The notes beneath the pieces are model-generated. The model made no database searches. It worked only from the letters and a program-made list of their open reading frames with translations, and was not told the origin of the DNA. From Mesotaenium endlicherianum (taxonomy: Eukaryota > Streptophyta > Zygnematophyceae > Zygnematales > Mesotaeniaceae): DNA of 21,925 bases. Positions within the stretch are counted from its first letter, which is position 1. The number at the start of each line of letters is the position of its first letter. The stretch spans positions 208,721 to 230,645 of the forward strand of contig WELA01002438.1 in assembly GCA_009602735.1 (NCBI GenBank), read 5' to 3'. The translations under genes were made by a program, and so were the position numbers. Shown piece after piece: positions 1-10,483 of this stretch.

Positions 1-170
1 GGGGGAGGGTGGGAGGGACAGAAAGAGGAGTTTTGGGAAAGGGATGAGAAAAAGGAGGGGGGGGGAATGAGAGGAGCGGGGTGGGGGAGCAGGGGCTTGC
101 GGGGGCTCGAGAAAAATGCCGGCTTATTCATAGGATTCAGACGAGCTGAGACCTGCGCACTCGGTCCCAC
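1..170 (-). other. Start of last lipase intron; purine-rich
   Basis: After the donor at 170-169 the sequence carries G-rich and GGA-rich stretches on the plus strand. I see no coding continuation resembling the family's C-terminal helix. Confidence 0.6.
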
Positions 171-347
171 CTTGTAGACGATTGCGATGTTGTCGTCGGG
201 CTCGCCCTCCGTCAGGCTGTGCCACATGCCCGGGTATATCTTGATGGTCTTGTCCGCGCTCTTGGCCTGGTCGTACAGCGCCTTGCTGACAGCTGGATCC
301 GTCACCACGTCCGCCTCCCCGTGCAGCACCAGGAACGGCAGGGTGAC
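171..347 (-). CDS. Lipase exon 8 (catalytic Asp and His)
   Basis: 59 codons after acceptor [28 protein letters not shown] carries the catalytic aspartate (HGEAD) and [19 protein letters not shown] carries the catalytic histidine. It ends IAIVYK at donor GTGGGA. No plausible C-terminal exon can be read in 1-170, so the final exon is outside the window. Confidence 0.94.
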
Positions 348-1719
348 CTGCACAGGCGCGTGCGCCTCCGACCGCGCGCGTGTCAGCAGTCTGGTACCGT
401 GCGCACAGGTGTCAGCTGCCTCGCCAGCCAGGCCAAACCTCTCACAGGAGAAGGGGCAGCCCCCTCCCGCGCAACAAGCGGGAAGAGCGGGTGAGGGAGC
501 CTGGAGGGATAGGGATGCCACGGGCCCCAAAGATTACAGGGAGGGCAAAATGCCGGGGGGCTCAAAGTGTAGTCTGTCACCCAGGAAGAGACAGGAGGGG
601 AGTGGATTGCCCTAACCCCAACCAAGAGGAGGGGAGTGGATTGCCTTACGTGGATTACCCTAACCCCAATCCTGATCTGAAGTTTCCACAGGATGAACGC
701 CTCAGCTCCTGAGCAGGGTTGCCTCGCAGGGTGGCGCTCGTGCATGTATTGCAGTCTACAGGCGAGAGCACACACTCATGTATCTCCAGTCCATCGGTGC
801 TCGTTCGGCTAGGGAGGGAGGGAGAGGGGGAGGGCAGGAGGGAGGAAGAGAGAGGGGGGAGGAGACAGCCGCCGATTCAAGCGAGGAGAGGAACACACAA
901 GAGGAAGAGGGGAACACGTGCGGGCTTTGCAAGCGCTGTCAGGTCACTGCGGCTTTTGCTCCAGCATTTTGGGGCCGCTAGCTCACATTTTGGAGCTTAG
1001 AAACCTCAGACCCTACCCATTTTAGCAGCAGCAGCGGCAGCGGCAGCAGCAGCTTTCGAGCCCAGCGTGTTGGCCTGCGTGCTTGCATGGTTGGAGGGGG
1101 GCAGACAGACACCCCCAATCCCTCGCACACTTCAGCCTAGCGGATGCGAGGCAGAGGCGGAGGAGGAGGCGACAGAGCCGCAGAGCCTTTGCAGCAGCTC
1201 CCTTGTGCGGTGCGAGGGGGCAAAGAGGGCAGGGGCAGGGGCAGGGGCAGGGGCAGGGGCCGGTGGAGGGAGGGGGCGCGGGAGAGAGCTGAAGCTGGTG
1301 CAACATGTGGCAAGCTCACGGGCAAGCCTCTTAGCAAGAGAGTATGTCCCATGTTGCCTCCTGCTGCCCCCCCTGTCATGCTGAAAGAAGGGGGGGCGAG
1401 TTGAGGGTTGAGCTGGGGGGGAAGGGGGCTGAGCTGAGTGCACACATGGCAGTTGAAGGGAAAACTCTGTCTTTAAAAAGAGTGAGCACTTGCATACCTT
1501 GTGGAGGTTGGCCTCAATGTCATTGCTGACCTCCAGGAGCGTCACGGCCGTGCCCAGCCGCGGCTTGTCCTTGTACATGTACGGGTTGTTCTGAGTCTGC
1601 ACACGTGCACATACACGCACACGCACACGCACGCACACGCACGCACACGCACACATACAGAGACACACACACATATACGCGCGCATTTGCACGCACACAC
1701 ACAGACACACATACGCATG

Positions 1720-1766
<47 letters not shown>

Positions 1767-4704
1767 GCGTGCAGATAAGGAGGCCATCAGGGCGTGGCTT
1801 GAGTGCGTGCACTCTTTCACACCAGTCACAACACACCACACTTATAAGCACATATACGGACTCGAGGGTGTGGGTTGTATGCTGACCGGTTCTGACTTGC
1901 CTGCGTTCGACAGCCACACACGCGTGCATGCATGTGCGTGCAGGAGGGTCAAAGGGCACGCGTACAAGCAAAGGACAAAAGGGAAGAAGGCCAGAGAGCA
2001 CGCGTCAGGCGTCAGGCGTCAGGGCTGAGACGACAGGCGCCTGAGGTGTCAGGCGTCGTCAGGACGGCAATTGCAATTGGAACGTAATCAACAGAGAATG
2101 TTAACTTGCCTTGTCTCTATCGCCGCCCCACTCATTAACAATCGCCAATAGGGCAACGGCAACAGCGCAGCCACAGCCCCTGTCACTGGGGCAGCCACCA
2201 TTGGAGCCTTCCCACCTGAGTACCCCGGCCGGCAGCTGCCAGGAACTGCACACGCCTGCATGCTGCTGCCATTGCACCTGCTGCTGCTGCTTCTGCCCCT
2301 ACTCCATTGCATTGCTAGCTTGCCCTCATTGGTGAAGCTAGAGAGCCCTCTTGGGGGTGCAGGCTCTAACAGATTCCAACAACCCGGCCCTGCTACATCC
2401 GTCCACTACTGCAAGCGCCAGCTGCCATCCCGACACGTGCACCAGCTGGCAGTCAGAGGCCGCGCATCATACATATGGCATGCGGTGAGAGGCGTGCGGC
2501 TGATGACTCGGTCAGACAAGATAGCGGCGCCGAGGCCTGCTGGGGAGGCAGAGCGCTTGCAGGCACACACGAGCGCTTGCGCTTACCTTCACACGCTTGA
2601 CGGGGTCCTTGCAGGCAACGTCGGCGAGCTTGCGGATGGGCACAACGCGCCAGGTGGGCAGAACGCGCGCCAACGGCCTTAGGAGCGCCACCAGGACTGG
2701 GTGCGGCTTCAGCTGATCCGAAATCTGAAAATGAATAGAATCAATAAATAACATTAAATCATGTGTAACTTGATAAATAAGTATATGAAATTCCAAAGGG
2801 AAGGAAATATCGAGGAAACGCGGAAACTAAGGAAGGAACCAAAGCAGCTCCCGAGAAACCATGAAGGGCAAGGAGAGACACGTGCAAGGCCGCGGGCGGG
2901 GGCGGGCGCGGCTTTGGTTCGTCCCACGTCTGGGAGAAGAGAGACAGAAACACGTGTCCCTAGCAGCAGGCAGTAGAAGGCGGGTGCATGACGCCCTTCA
3001 AAGGGGCAGTCTGTGTGCAGTCAACTCTAGCCAACTTGAGTCAACTCTAGCCAGGAGGACATACCGACAACAAGCACTCACTCCTGTCAGTGTCTGCGTC
3101 AAGCGAGTCCAAATCGGCGTGTGCCAAGCAGGAGGGAGGGGTAAATGCACAACACTCAAGAGAGCCAGGGGATGCGACAGAGAGGGGCTGTAGGGCGGGG
3201 GTGGACATGCGGGGCTTTCATGCCAGTGCCACATGAGACACTTCGCCGCATGGTTACTCAGCACAGCTGCTAGGGCAGCTGGTGCCGCTGGCCACGAGCA
3301 CCGACAGCTGGCGAGAGCCGTCGACATTGCATGGTTATGATCAGCTATGATGGGCCTGCAGGTGACGGCATGGAAAGGACAGGAGCACAGGTGGCTAAGT
3401 GCACCACACGCCACATGGCAGAATGAGACCCGCCGGATGCGCGGCTGCAGGACACCTGTTCCACCTCACGTTCGTGCTTTCTGCTGCTCTCCTCACAACA
3501 ACCTTCCTGCTTGTGCACTTGAATCAAGCATGCCAAGACAATGCTGGCGTGGAGACGTGGGGACAGGGAGGAGGGAGGGGGGGACAGGGGGGAGACTGGG
3601 GAGGGTGGCACCCCCCACCTTGACCATGGGGGCCACGAGCACGGCGCCGTCCCACTTGACTTCCAGCTGGCGGCTCATGAGCAGTGCCACGGCGCCGCCC
3701 ATGGACTCGCCGTAGAGGAAGCTGCGCTTGCCGGCGTTCTCCGCGCGCTCTGCGCTGCGTTGCACATCCACGAGTTATTTATACTATACATAAGGATACG
3801 TGTGTGTGTGTGTGTGTTGTTGACATAGCATGTAAATATATATGATATAATTTGTACGTCACTGCTGCATTTGCTTACGTTTGTTCTCTGCGCGCTCTGC
3901 GCCCCAGTCGTGTATACGAGTACTTACATAAGTGCACATGTTTATACATATTATATAGATGTATATCCATGTATCATACATAAGTGTGGAGTACACTTCA
4001 AAGCTACAGGAGGTACTCGCTTGCCCTCGTTCTCCTGTGGGGCAAAAGTCATGTTGGAGTAGTAGCAGCAGCAGCAGCAGCAGCAGCAAGAGCGGGGAGA
4101 GTGCGGGCGAGCAAGGAGAGCCTGCAGAGCATTGAGTAAGAGAGAGAGAGAGAGAGAGTGTGTGAGAGAGAGAGAGAGCACAGGGGCAAGAGCGGCGACA
4201 TCAAGGACGTGCCCCTACAGCCTTGCCCCTTGCTGAGCACACAAGAATCGCAAACACAAAATCCACATGCAGTTCACTTCCGGATGGGCTGCACACGAAT
4301 GCCACATGAATGCCACCTGGATCCTCTACCAGAGCCCCTCCCAGCCCAAGGAGGAAGAAGAAGCAGCAGCGCAAGCCCCGGGCGCGAGCGTCAACAACGA
4401 CAAATGCGAGAGGGAAGAGCACCGGCAGGACAGGAGGAGGGAGGAGGAGGAGGAGGTGGAGCAGGAGGAAGGCGGCGTGCCTCTCACGGCCTTGCTGTAG
4501 GCGGCGCAGTCGTTGACGATGGCGCCCATGTCGGGGATGTACGCACGCAGCCCCTCGGAGCGGCCATGGCCAACATAGTCCACGCCGTACACCGCATAGC
4601 CCTCTCGCGCCAGCCGCTCGCCGTGCTCTGCAGACGCGCCGGGCTGCCACTTGTCAGGAGACTGCTTGAGCCTTGCTAAGCAGCGGTCAGTGAGGGGGGG
4701 GGGN

Positions 4705-4751
<47 letters not shown>

Positions 4752-7208
4752 GCTCCGGCTTTGTCAAGACCTCTTGCTAACCAGCGCTTAGAATTCAAGG
4801 GGGGAAGGGGGGGGGCAAGGGCAGGCTTTGACTTTGTCAGGGGAGGCAACTAGCTGCATTGCAGATGTGGCAGAGGAGAGAATGAGGCTGTTATTGAGTG
4901 CCGCTTGCCGAGTAGCGCGGGGACGTGATGCAGGTGCCGACTCCAAACTTCTCCTCTGTGAGTCGTAAGAGAGAGTTTGCGAGAGCGGAAAAACGCAGCA
5001 ACGACACGGGCATAGGGCAAGCTTTAGAGCGGGCACGCGCAAAGGGCACGAGAAGCAAAGGGGATGGGTGGCAACGAGGGAGGGAGGAGGGGCCGAAGGA
5101 CGGGAGGGGGACGAGGGGCTGGTGCTGGGGCTGGGGCTGGGGNGTGGCCGATTACATGACATGCGCCTCTCACCTGCCCAGAAGATGCCGCAGTCGACGC
5201 CAAAGCCTGCGAATACATATACATCACGTAGGCGGGAGGCATGCAATGCGATGCGATGCGACAGAGATGCATTAGAAAGACTAGAAATGGTGGAGAAGTT
5301 GCAGGAGCTTGATGATGGGATGCGAGGAAGTGCATGGCTGCGGAAGTATGATGGGATTATATAAAACGGGAACAGATACAGATACGGAAGTAGAAAGAGA
5401 AGGAGAAAGAAGAAGAAGGAGGAGGAGGAAAGAAAAAAGGAAAAGAAGGAGATGAAGATGAAGAAGAAGAACAAGAACAAGGAGAAGGAGGAGGACGAGA
5501 AGAAGGAAGAGAAGAAGAAGAAGAAGAAGAAGATCAAGGCAAAGGAGAAGAAGAGGGAGGAGGAGAAGAAGAACTCACAGCAGACATACTAGGAACTGAT
5601 GTCACTCGTCAAACGCACAGAAGCTAGACAGCATTCAGAAAGATAGTGGCATTCCACATGCTCACATATACTCCCATATCTGAATCTGTGACGCTTCACA
5701 AGCGTAGTCATTGTATCAAATTTTCCTTCATAGATGAATGAACAAGCCTGCAGCACGGCAAACACTCAGCCTTGCTGACAGAGTGCTTCTCTCGCCATGT
5801 ACAACTACACTTAGGGTAAATCATCTCCATCAATCTCACTCAATCACAATCTTCAGCCATTCGTCCTACTTTTCTGAAACAGCTCGTGTTCCCTGCTGCA
5901 TGTGGCAGAAAACATGCGAAAACAGAACTGTTATTAGTGACAAGAACACTAAGTAAATGTATATGTACATATATATACATAAATTTAGACATGCATATAG
6001 CGGGTATGCGGGAGGTGTCAGCAATGCCAGCAGGTTTTCAAAGCAGGTGTTTGAGAAAATGCTGGGAGGGGTGCGCAATGTTGCCCAAACCGTGGAGGAG
6101 GAAGACGAGGGCTCTGGGCTCCTTGTCGGCCGGCAGCCATGTCGTCGTGAAGAGCTTCATCTTTCTTGCATTCTCCACGTACGCCTGCGCTACCCTTGCA
6201 GCCAGACAGGTGTCTCAGAAGCACGCAGCATAGGGTCCAAGTGGCACCTTTATGCCGCAAGGAGCACCACTTTCCCTTTTTTGTCCTTATCCATTGGGAA
6301 CAACGAATGGTGACAACCAGTGGTGAGTGGTGATCGACACAGATACGAAATATGGTCGAAGAAAATGAAAAGCTGCTAGGTATGAATGGTAAACAGCAAA
6401 AAATGGACCTTGGGCAAGGTGCACTGGAGACGTGCGTAGGATATTTTTACGATATTGTCATAGAAAGTTTGCTCTACAGGGCACATGCTAGGTTTGTTTG
6501 TAGCAGGAGATTAAATTTGCACAATACGATATGCTCAGGTACATAGATGTCATCTGATTTTAGCAGGCCAATATTGTTAAGATATATTTTCTGGAAGCTT
6601 GAGCCCAATCGGCCCAGCCCAGGCTGCATGCGTGGTTCTATGTAACATGCATACACACTCACATAATCCGAAGTGTGTGAGTGTGTGTGGGCACACGAAC
6701 GCATGCATCCATCTTCAGGGTGAGAACCTCTTATGATACAAAAACCGCCCTCATAATAAGTTGCTTTCTATAGCTTAGTCGTGCAAGATATCAACCACAG
6801 CGAAAAGTGACGCAAGTTTTCTGACGCCACAAGCTGCAGATATAATGCAGACATGATGTTTACTATCGATTTACACAGAGGGAAGTTATAGTGGAATAGG
6901 CTACTTAGGGATTCTGTATGTGGCAGGCTCCGTACCTCCAAATATTTTATGCCAAGAGCGGCCTGCAGGAAAAGACGAGATTCATCATTAGATGATCATA
7001 TATTCAAGCCGCCGTTTACTGATGATGTACTAATTGCATACATTCCAGTGGTTGGGCTTAAGAACGAGGACAGGTGCATAGAAAGTACAAGAGCAAGTAA
7101 GACAAATGATATCACGGGCCCAAACGTAGATGCTCAAACACTCACGTAGTAGTCGGGTGGTTTCCTGTACGGGTCAGCCAATGTAGCCAGTTCGATGACA
7201 TCCCCCAT
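171..7208 (-). CDS. Monoacylglycerol lipase / caffeoyl-shikimate-esterase-like alpha/beta hydrolase, eight exons, 3' end off window
   Basis: The family cleaves monoacylglycerols to glycerol and fatty acid; plant relatives also hydrolyse caffeoyl shikimate or lysophospholipids, so the substrate here is open. Exons on the minus strand: 7208-7146, 6184-6091, 5206-5174, 4627-4488, 3747-3619, 2724-2587, 1596-1498, 347-171 (63, 94, 33, 140, 129, 138, 99 and 177 nt). They join in one open frame of 291 codons. Visible motifs: HG oxyanion loop near residues 52-53, GHGRSEG at 83-89, nucleophile elbow GESMGG with Ser-125, Asp-245 in HGEADVVTD, His-275 in YPGMWHSL. All introns are GT-AG, about 550-1150 nt. 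The start is the first Met in frame: a TAA lies at 7247-7245 with no ATG between. No signal peptide or membrane segment is seen, so it is probably cytosolic or peripheral. The family usually has about 300-330 residues, so one short C-terminal exon should lie left of position 1. Family call near certain; substrate unknown. Confidence 0.93.
1022..1265. repeat. Low-complexity block in lipase intron, with GGGGCA array
   Basis: AGC/GGC triplets at about 1025-1052. A GGGGCA hexamer then repeats about five times at 1228-1260, giving at least four G4 runs with two-base loops, a classic quadruplex-capable pattern on the strand opposite the lipase mRNA. The rest of this intron (348-1497) holds nothing recognisable. 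Confidence 0.8.
1498..1596 (-). CDS. Lipase exon 7
   Basis: 33 codons between acceptor GTGTGCAG and donor GTATGCAAG. It encodes [20 protein letters not shown], then [13 protein letters not shown], the family's NP-Y-G-PRL-T-ELL---D-E motif. Phase 0 at both ends. Confidence 0.94.
1602..1765. repeat. Interrupted (CA)n microsatellite
   Basis: Alternating purine-pyrimidine tract of CA and CG dinucleotides with an uninterrupted (AC) run of about 20 units at 1726-1764, flanked by GCGCGC on both sides. It begins a few bases upstream of lipase exon 7 on the minus strand, so the GT-rich intron end runs nearly to the acceptor. Such tracts can adopt Z-DNA. The rest of intron 1597-2586 has short GCGTCAG repeats near 2003-2060 and nothing else. 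Confidence 0.9.
2587..2724 (-). CDS. Lipase exon 6 (cap region)
   Basis: 46 codons between acceptor TTTTCAG and donor GTAAGCG. It encodes [20 protein letters not shown], then [20 protein letters not shown], matching the family's cap segment (KPHP..., PTWK-VP, D-AFK). Phase 0 at both ends. Confidence 0.95.
3012..3051. repeat. Short direct repeat in lipase intron
   Basis: AGTCAACTCTAGCCA occurs twice, about 19 bases apart. The remainder of intron 2725-3618 shows no gene or element. Confidence 0.6.
3619..3747 (-). CDS. Lipase exon 5 (nucleophile serine)
   Basis: 43 codons. [15 protein letters not shown] holds the catalytic serine of the GxSxG elbow, followed by [12 protein letters not shown]. 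The donor is AAG followed by GTGGGG. The acceptor is the least certain of the gene: phase 0 demands an AG at GCAGAG just before CGCGCGGAG, although a stronger-looking GCGCAG sits two bases upstream out of frame. Confidence 0.9.
3801..4178. repeat. GT, CAG and AG microsatellites in lipase intron
   Basis: (GT)n at about 3801-3817, (CAG)n of about nine units at 4063-4088, and an AG/TG run at 4140-4178, all inside intron 3748-4487. ORFs crossing them read as poly-Leu, poly-Ser or similar and are not genes. Confidence 0.9.
4488..4627 (-). CDS. Lipase exon 4 (GHGRSEG motif)
   Basis: 140 nt between acceptor GTCTGCAG and donor GTGAGAGG. It encodes [20 protein letters not shown], then [15 protein letters not shown] and [14 protein letters not shown] is a signature of the monoglyceride lipase family. 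It ends in phase 0. Confidence 0.95.
4694..4748. repeat. Poly-G tract with one ambiguous base
   Basis: 55 nearly uninterrupted G with N at 4704, inside the 546-nt intron between exons 4 and 3. The length is probably not reliably assembled. A second N at 5143 sits in a GGGGCT repeat. Confidence 0.9.
5174..5206 (-). CDS. Lipase exon 3 (33-nt microexon)
   Basis: A 33-nt exon flanked by TTCGCAG and GTGAGAGG. It encodes [11 protein letters not shown], with the first and last codons split by introns (phase 1 on both sides). The same 33-nt microexon occurs in the paralogue at 21855-21887. This completes the HGxG-type segment after the first strand. Confidence 0.9.
5385..5575. repeat. GAA/GGA polypurine tract
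   Basis: About 190 bases almost purely purine on the plus strand (AAG, GAG and GGA triplets), so the lipase pre-mRNA carries a long polypyrimidine run here within intron 5207-6090. It can form triplex or H-DNA. The long Phe/Ser-rich minus-strand frame is only its translation. Confidence 0.9.
6091..6184 (-). CDS. Lipase exon 2 (first beta strands and oxyanion HG)
   Basis: 94 nt between acceptor GCGCAG and donor GTTTGG (weak but GT). It encodes [14 protein letters not shown], then [11 protein letters not shown], matching the family pattern NSRG-KLFT-W-P...PKALVFLCHG. It ends in phase 1 after CAC G. The paralogous exon at 20788-20881 has exactly the same length and phase. Confidence 0.92.
6185..7145 (-). 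other. First lipase intron, no internal feature
   Basis: 961 nt, AT-richer than the exons, from donor GTGAGTG to acceptor GCGCAG. No ORF, element or RNA recognised. Confidence 0.75.
7146..7208 (-). CDS. Lipase exon 1 with start codon
   Basis: 21 codons beginning [20 protein letters not shown], followed by donor GTGAGTG in phase 0. The stretch before the conserved N(A/S)R core is typical of the variable N-terminus in this family. The bases before ATG are CATACAGT. The exon was found by asking for a phase-0 donor upstream of exon 2; its acidic/proline-rich composition and the in-frame stop upstream support it. Confidence 0.82.
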
Positions 7209-8099
7209 ACTGTATGATCCTCCAATAAGTGTCTTGAAGATATGTTAAAAGAAAAAGGTATCTGCTTAAGTAGGTCGTAAAAAGAGAAATTAAGTGAGTG
7301 GAGAGCACCGCAATCCCATGCAGCTGCAGGAAAACAGCACCGATGGATTATGGTAGCACGGGACTAGGTTCTCTGAAAAAAAGAGCAATAATAACACGCG
7401 TGCAGTTCCTCCTAGCTTCTTGCCCAACCCGCCCGCTTTGTCTAATTTCAAGAGGCTGACAAGAATTCATGAATGAAGTGGTCCAGAAGCTACGGACAAT
7501 GGTCAATTGGTGGACGGCAGTCGACATCTGACTTTTGTGTTGAGGAGCGATCATTTGATAGTGACAATTTCAAAGCAGGAAGAAGAACCGACGCGCTGCT
7601 AGCAGGAGATTGCTCGTTGATTGTAGGAACCACGTGGAGTGTCCTCACATCATACTTGGATTGACTTGGACAATAGATTCCATGGATTTGAAATGATTTG
7701 AAAGAATTTCGAATGCATTCGGGTGGATTCGGATGCACTTTTATAGGCTTCAGTGCACTCTTATCACAGTTTTCATTGGCCTGAAACCAGCAAAAAATTC
7801 GTAATATCCACTGCGTCATCTTTGAGTATGCATTCGATCGCTATAAACGGCGTGTTTCAACGGACAATGAGTTTTTTACTCTGAGGTACGACAGAACAGA
7901 CAAGGAACCATGCTACAGTAAATTTTGTTACTGACGCAAGGGTGCCCAAGGGTTATGTCCACTGTGGTCCATGGTCACTGTTCGCATGTGCTCGAGCCGT
8001 GGATCCGTTTTCCGCTCCGCATGTTAGTCCGCTCCGCATATTCACGAATCACATGTGCTTGAGCCTTCACGCTAAAAAGCCTAGGGGAAAATAGTTTTT
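7209..8099. other. Lipase 5' leader/promoter region and unassigned spacer
   Basis: Upstream of the lipase start codon. A T-rich stretch (CTTTTTTC-like on the minus strand) lies about 30-50 nt before the ATG. No convincing TATA box or start site. From 7300 to 8099 I recognise no gene; short ORFs have no family resemblance. This is where the promoter should lie. Confidence 0.5.
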
Positions 8100-8728
8100 A
8101 ACCATCGACTTGCGCCGCTGTACCAACTTCACCATCGGTTTGTGCAAACTGGACAGAAATACACAGATTCTGCCAATTTGGAAAAAAATACCACTATTTC
8201 GTCCCGAACGCCTCCGGATATGTAGCAATGAGAACACAGGATAATCTTATCGGTAGGTCCTGTCGGTAAACTCGTGGAAGTTAGGCTTGACACGAATGAA
8301 CGAGGGTGTGAAGTCGTTGCTCTCAATGTAGGAGTTTTGTTTCCGAGGAGAGAATCTTGGCTATCTTGACAAAATTTATAATCTGAAATAGAGTCCGAAA
8401 GTTGGCCTGGAGGGGAGGGCCGAAAAACCTTTGGGCCTAGCAGCTGTGAAGGTATAACGCCATAGGATCCAAGAGGTCAGGTGAATAGTTTACGAGAAGA
8501 GTGTAGGCAGAATTTGAAGCGATGCCACCCCCCAAAAAGGGCACCTTTGTGTGCCTGCCGCATGTACGAGAGCGCGAGCCATTCACATGTTTGAGCCCAA
8601 ATTGCCATACAATCATCGCCCACGTGTACGAAACGATCCAAAACAGGATCCAGGCTGATCCAGGCCGATCCAGGCCGCCGGCAGGTTTCGTTCGCTCTGC
8701 GCGCGGACGGGGACAAACATTGTCAAAG
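8100..8728 (+). repeat. Left inverted arm, outer part
   Basis: Two blocks, 8100-8225 and about 8465-8728, reappear in reverse complement and mirrored order at 18700-18835 and 18117-18480. Shared words include CCAACTTCACCATCGGTTTG and GATGCCACCCCCCAAAAAGG. The 8226-8464 interval has diverged between arms. A 10-bp unit GATCCAGGCC/T is repeated three times at 8648-8677 in both arms. No coding capacity recognised. It is part of an inverted repetitive element of unknown class. Confidence 0.8.
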
Positions 8729-9645
8729 GCAAACCACTTTCAACATGACACGTGACACAAAATTCCAAAGAAGTAATTGTGACGCCGATCGACACGTGTT
8801 CACATGCAAGCGTGTTAACTTGCTGGCACCGTCGCCAAGGTAACCCGCCAGCTCCCACGGGAGCGCTATATGAGTCGGTGCACCTGGTTGATTCGGCAAG
8901 CGTGCGGATAAGCGTGCGTGGACAACGGGCCCACACAAAATCTTGGACGTGCTCATGTGGGGGAGTGAAGATGTATTCCCATACATCTTATGTGCGTATG
9001 AAATGGTGCTTATGCACACATGACGATGTGCATTCATGCACGCGTACTCACTCGCGTATTTGCATGCAAGCATGACGAGTTTGCATATGAGTGTACATAT
9101 GTCGTGAAACTCAACCTACAGGTGAGCAACGTGTGCATGGTCATTTCGTTGCACATATATGCATTCACGAGGAGCGTACGAGAGCTCTTTTGTGTGAGTG
9201 CGTATGAGAGCGCTTAAATGCGTGTATATGTGAGGGCGCGGACAAAATGTACAAGATTGATTGAGCGGACACACAACCATCCCATGGAAGCCACTATGCA
9301 TCTACAAACATGAAAATATGCTCCGCGTTGCAACATTCACCATTTCCATTAGGTTACGTTCCTAGGCATTATTTTGACAATGCCTTTCAATAAATTACAT
9401 GTTTCTGTGAACATGCTTAGTAATTTTATTAAGAAAATGCACAATCTACATTATGCCTTAGCTTGTAAAAAAATTAGTTTTATAAGTAAATAGATACTCT
9501 CAATTGGTGTATCCCTATTTTGAGATTCGCCCGTACAATATCTTTTGGCCGCACACTACAAAATGTAATGTTGTAAAGTCGTACGCCATAAAGCTCGCAT
9601 AAAGTAAATGTCTTATCTATAACCGATTCATAACCAGTTTAAATC
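8725..9645 (+). repeat. Unclassified ~0.9-kb repeat, copy A
   Basis: Direct repeat of 15463-16378, roughly 90% identical by eye. It starts at AAACCRCT..CAACATGACACG and fades near 9645. Both copies contain ATGTATTCCCATACATCTTA, GACAACGGGCCCACACAAAA and GGACAAAATGTACAAGATTG. ORFs exist in both but differ by indels and show no family motif, so I read it as non-coding or decayed. The right inverted arm lacks this block entirely, so it was gained on the left or lost on the right. Confidence 0.75.
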
Positions 9646-9781
9646 GCTGACACTCACGTATTACGCCAAATTGCGACGAATTATTTTGGTAACCACGTAT
9701 TACACGCATGGTCTATACGCACAAATACGTAAGACATATCCGTATATTACAAACTACAACTAGGAATATATCGAAAAGACA

Positions 9782-9829
<48 letters not shown>

Positions 9830-10266
9830 CATGCACGTCCTTGTCGAGTACCTTTAATGTCTAGTAGTAGGATAAGAGGGTGGAGAGTCGATGTCAAGTC
9901 TTAGTGATTAATTAGGTTAGGGTGGTAGGTGAGGAGGGTCAAGACTGTGGGCAGTGGTGGTGAACTCTGGGACCCATAGTCTGCTTAAGAGGATCTGCTG
10001 TTGAGCAGCTGTGAGGCTCCCCCCAGATCACGCGCTCTTTCTCTACCTCCACACGTGGTGTTGCCGCCCACACGTGTGGGGGACAACCCTCAGGTTCGCT
10101 CGCTTGAAGGGTCGGCGCGAGTACCCAGTAGGATTCCCTACTGTCCATGGCTAGTCTAACGATCCGCCACGTGGCCGGTTGCGGCGTGTCGATACGTCGC
10201 AGATGCGGCCGGAAGTGTCGGCTTAAATTGTATAAGTACAATTGGCGAGCTATCTAAGTACCTCGA
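9646..10266. other. Unassigned stretch with (CT)21
   Basis: AT-rich to 9780, then a perfect CT run at 9785-9826, then unique-looking sequence with CACACGTGTGGG-type palindromes near 10052-10081. No gene recognised; the minus-strand ORF at 9939-10241 has no visible motif. Confidence 0.6.
9785..9826. repeat. (CT)21 microsatellite
   Basis: 42 bases of uninterrupted CT. Confidence 0.98.
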
Positions 10267-10483
10267 TGAAATGAATCGACTTACCAAATAGGCGATTAAC
10301 AATTAATAAGGATCTTTATATCAGCAAGTAATCTTATGGATTTTCCGTTAACTGATTAAACGGCAAAAGGACAACACACTAGCAGTGAACAACACTCGTA
10401 AGTCAAATGCGAGTAAACTAGCATCAATAATGCAATCAGTAAAACTCATACATAAGCAAGGTTAGAAGACAGTGCGTATCAAT
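10267..10483 (+). repeat. Left inverted arm, inner part
   Basis: About 217 bp matching the reverse complement of 17891-18108 at high identity (GAAATGAATCGACTTACC at the outer end, GACAGTGCGTATCAAT at the inner end). On the left it is cut by the Ty3 element starting at 10484. On the right the homologous sequence continues into different DNA. Confidence 0.85.

Noticed and set aside
600..672. CCCTAACCCC words resembling telomere repeats
   Set aside because: Only two isolated copies inside a longer GTGGATTGCC duplication; not a telomeric array.
1132..2001. 289-residue minus-strand ORF, Cys/Val-rich in the middle
   Set aside because: Mostly translated CA microsatellite and intron. Only the part overlapping 1498-1596 is real lipase exon.
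4201..4650. 149-residue minus-strand ORF over lipase exon 4
   Set aside because: Wrong frame relative to GHGRSEG; a shadow of the exon plus poly-Leu from repeats.
4694..4748. Poly-G as a biological signal
   Set aside because: It contains an N and is more likely a sequencing or assembly slippage region.
4788..5537. 249-residue minus-strand ORF starting with poly-Phe/Ser
   Set aside because: Translation of the GAA/GGA tract and intron. It overlaps the microexon only by chance and contains an N.
8752..9075. ORF shared by repeat copies A and B
   Set aside because: Length and ends differ by indels, the composition looks non-coding, and no motif is seen.
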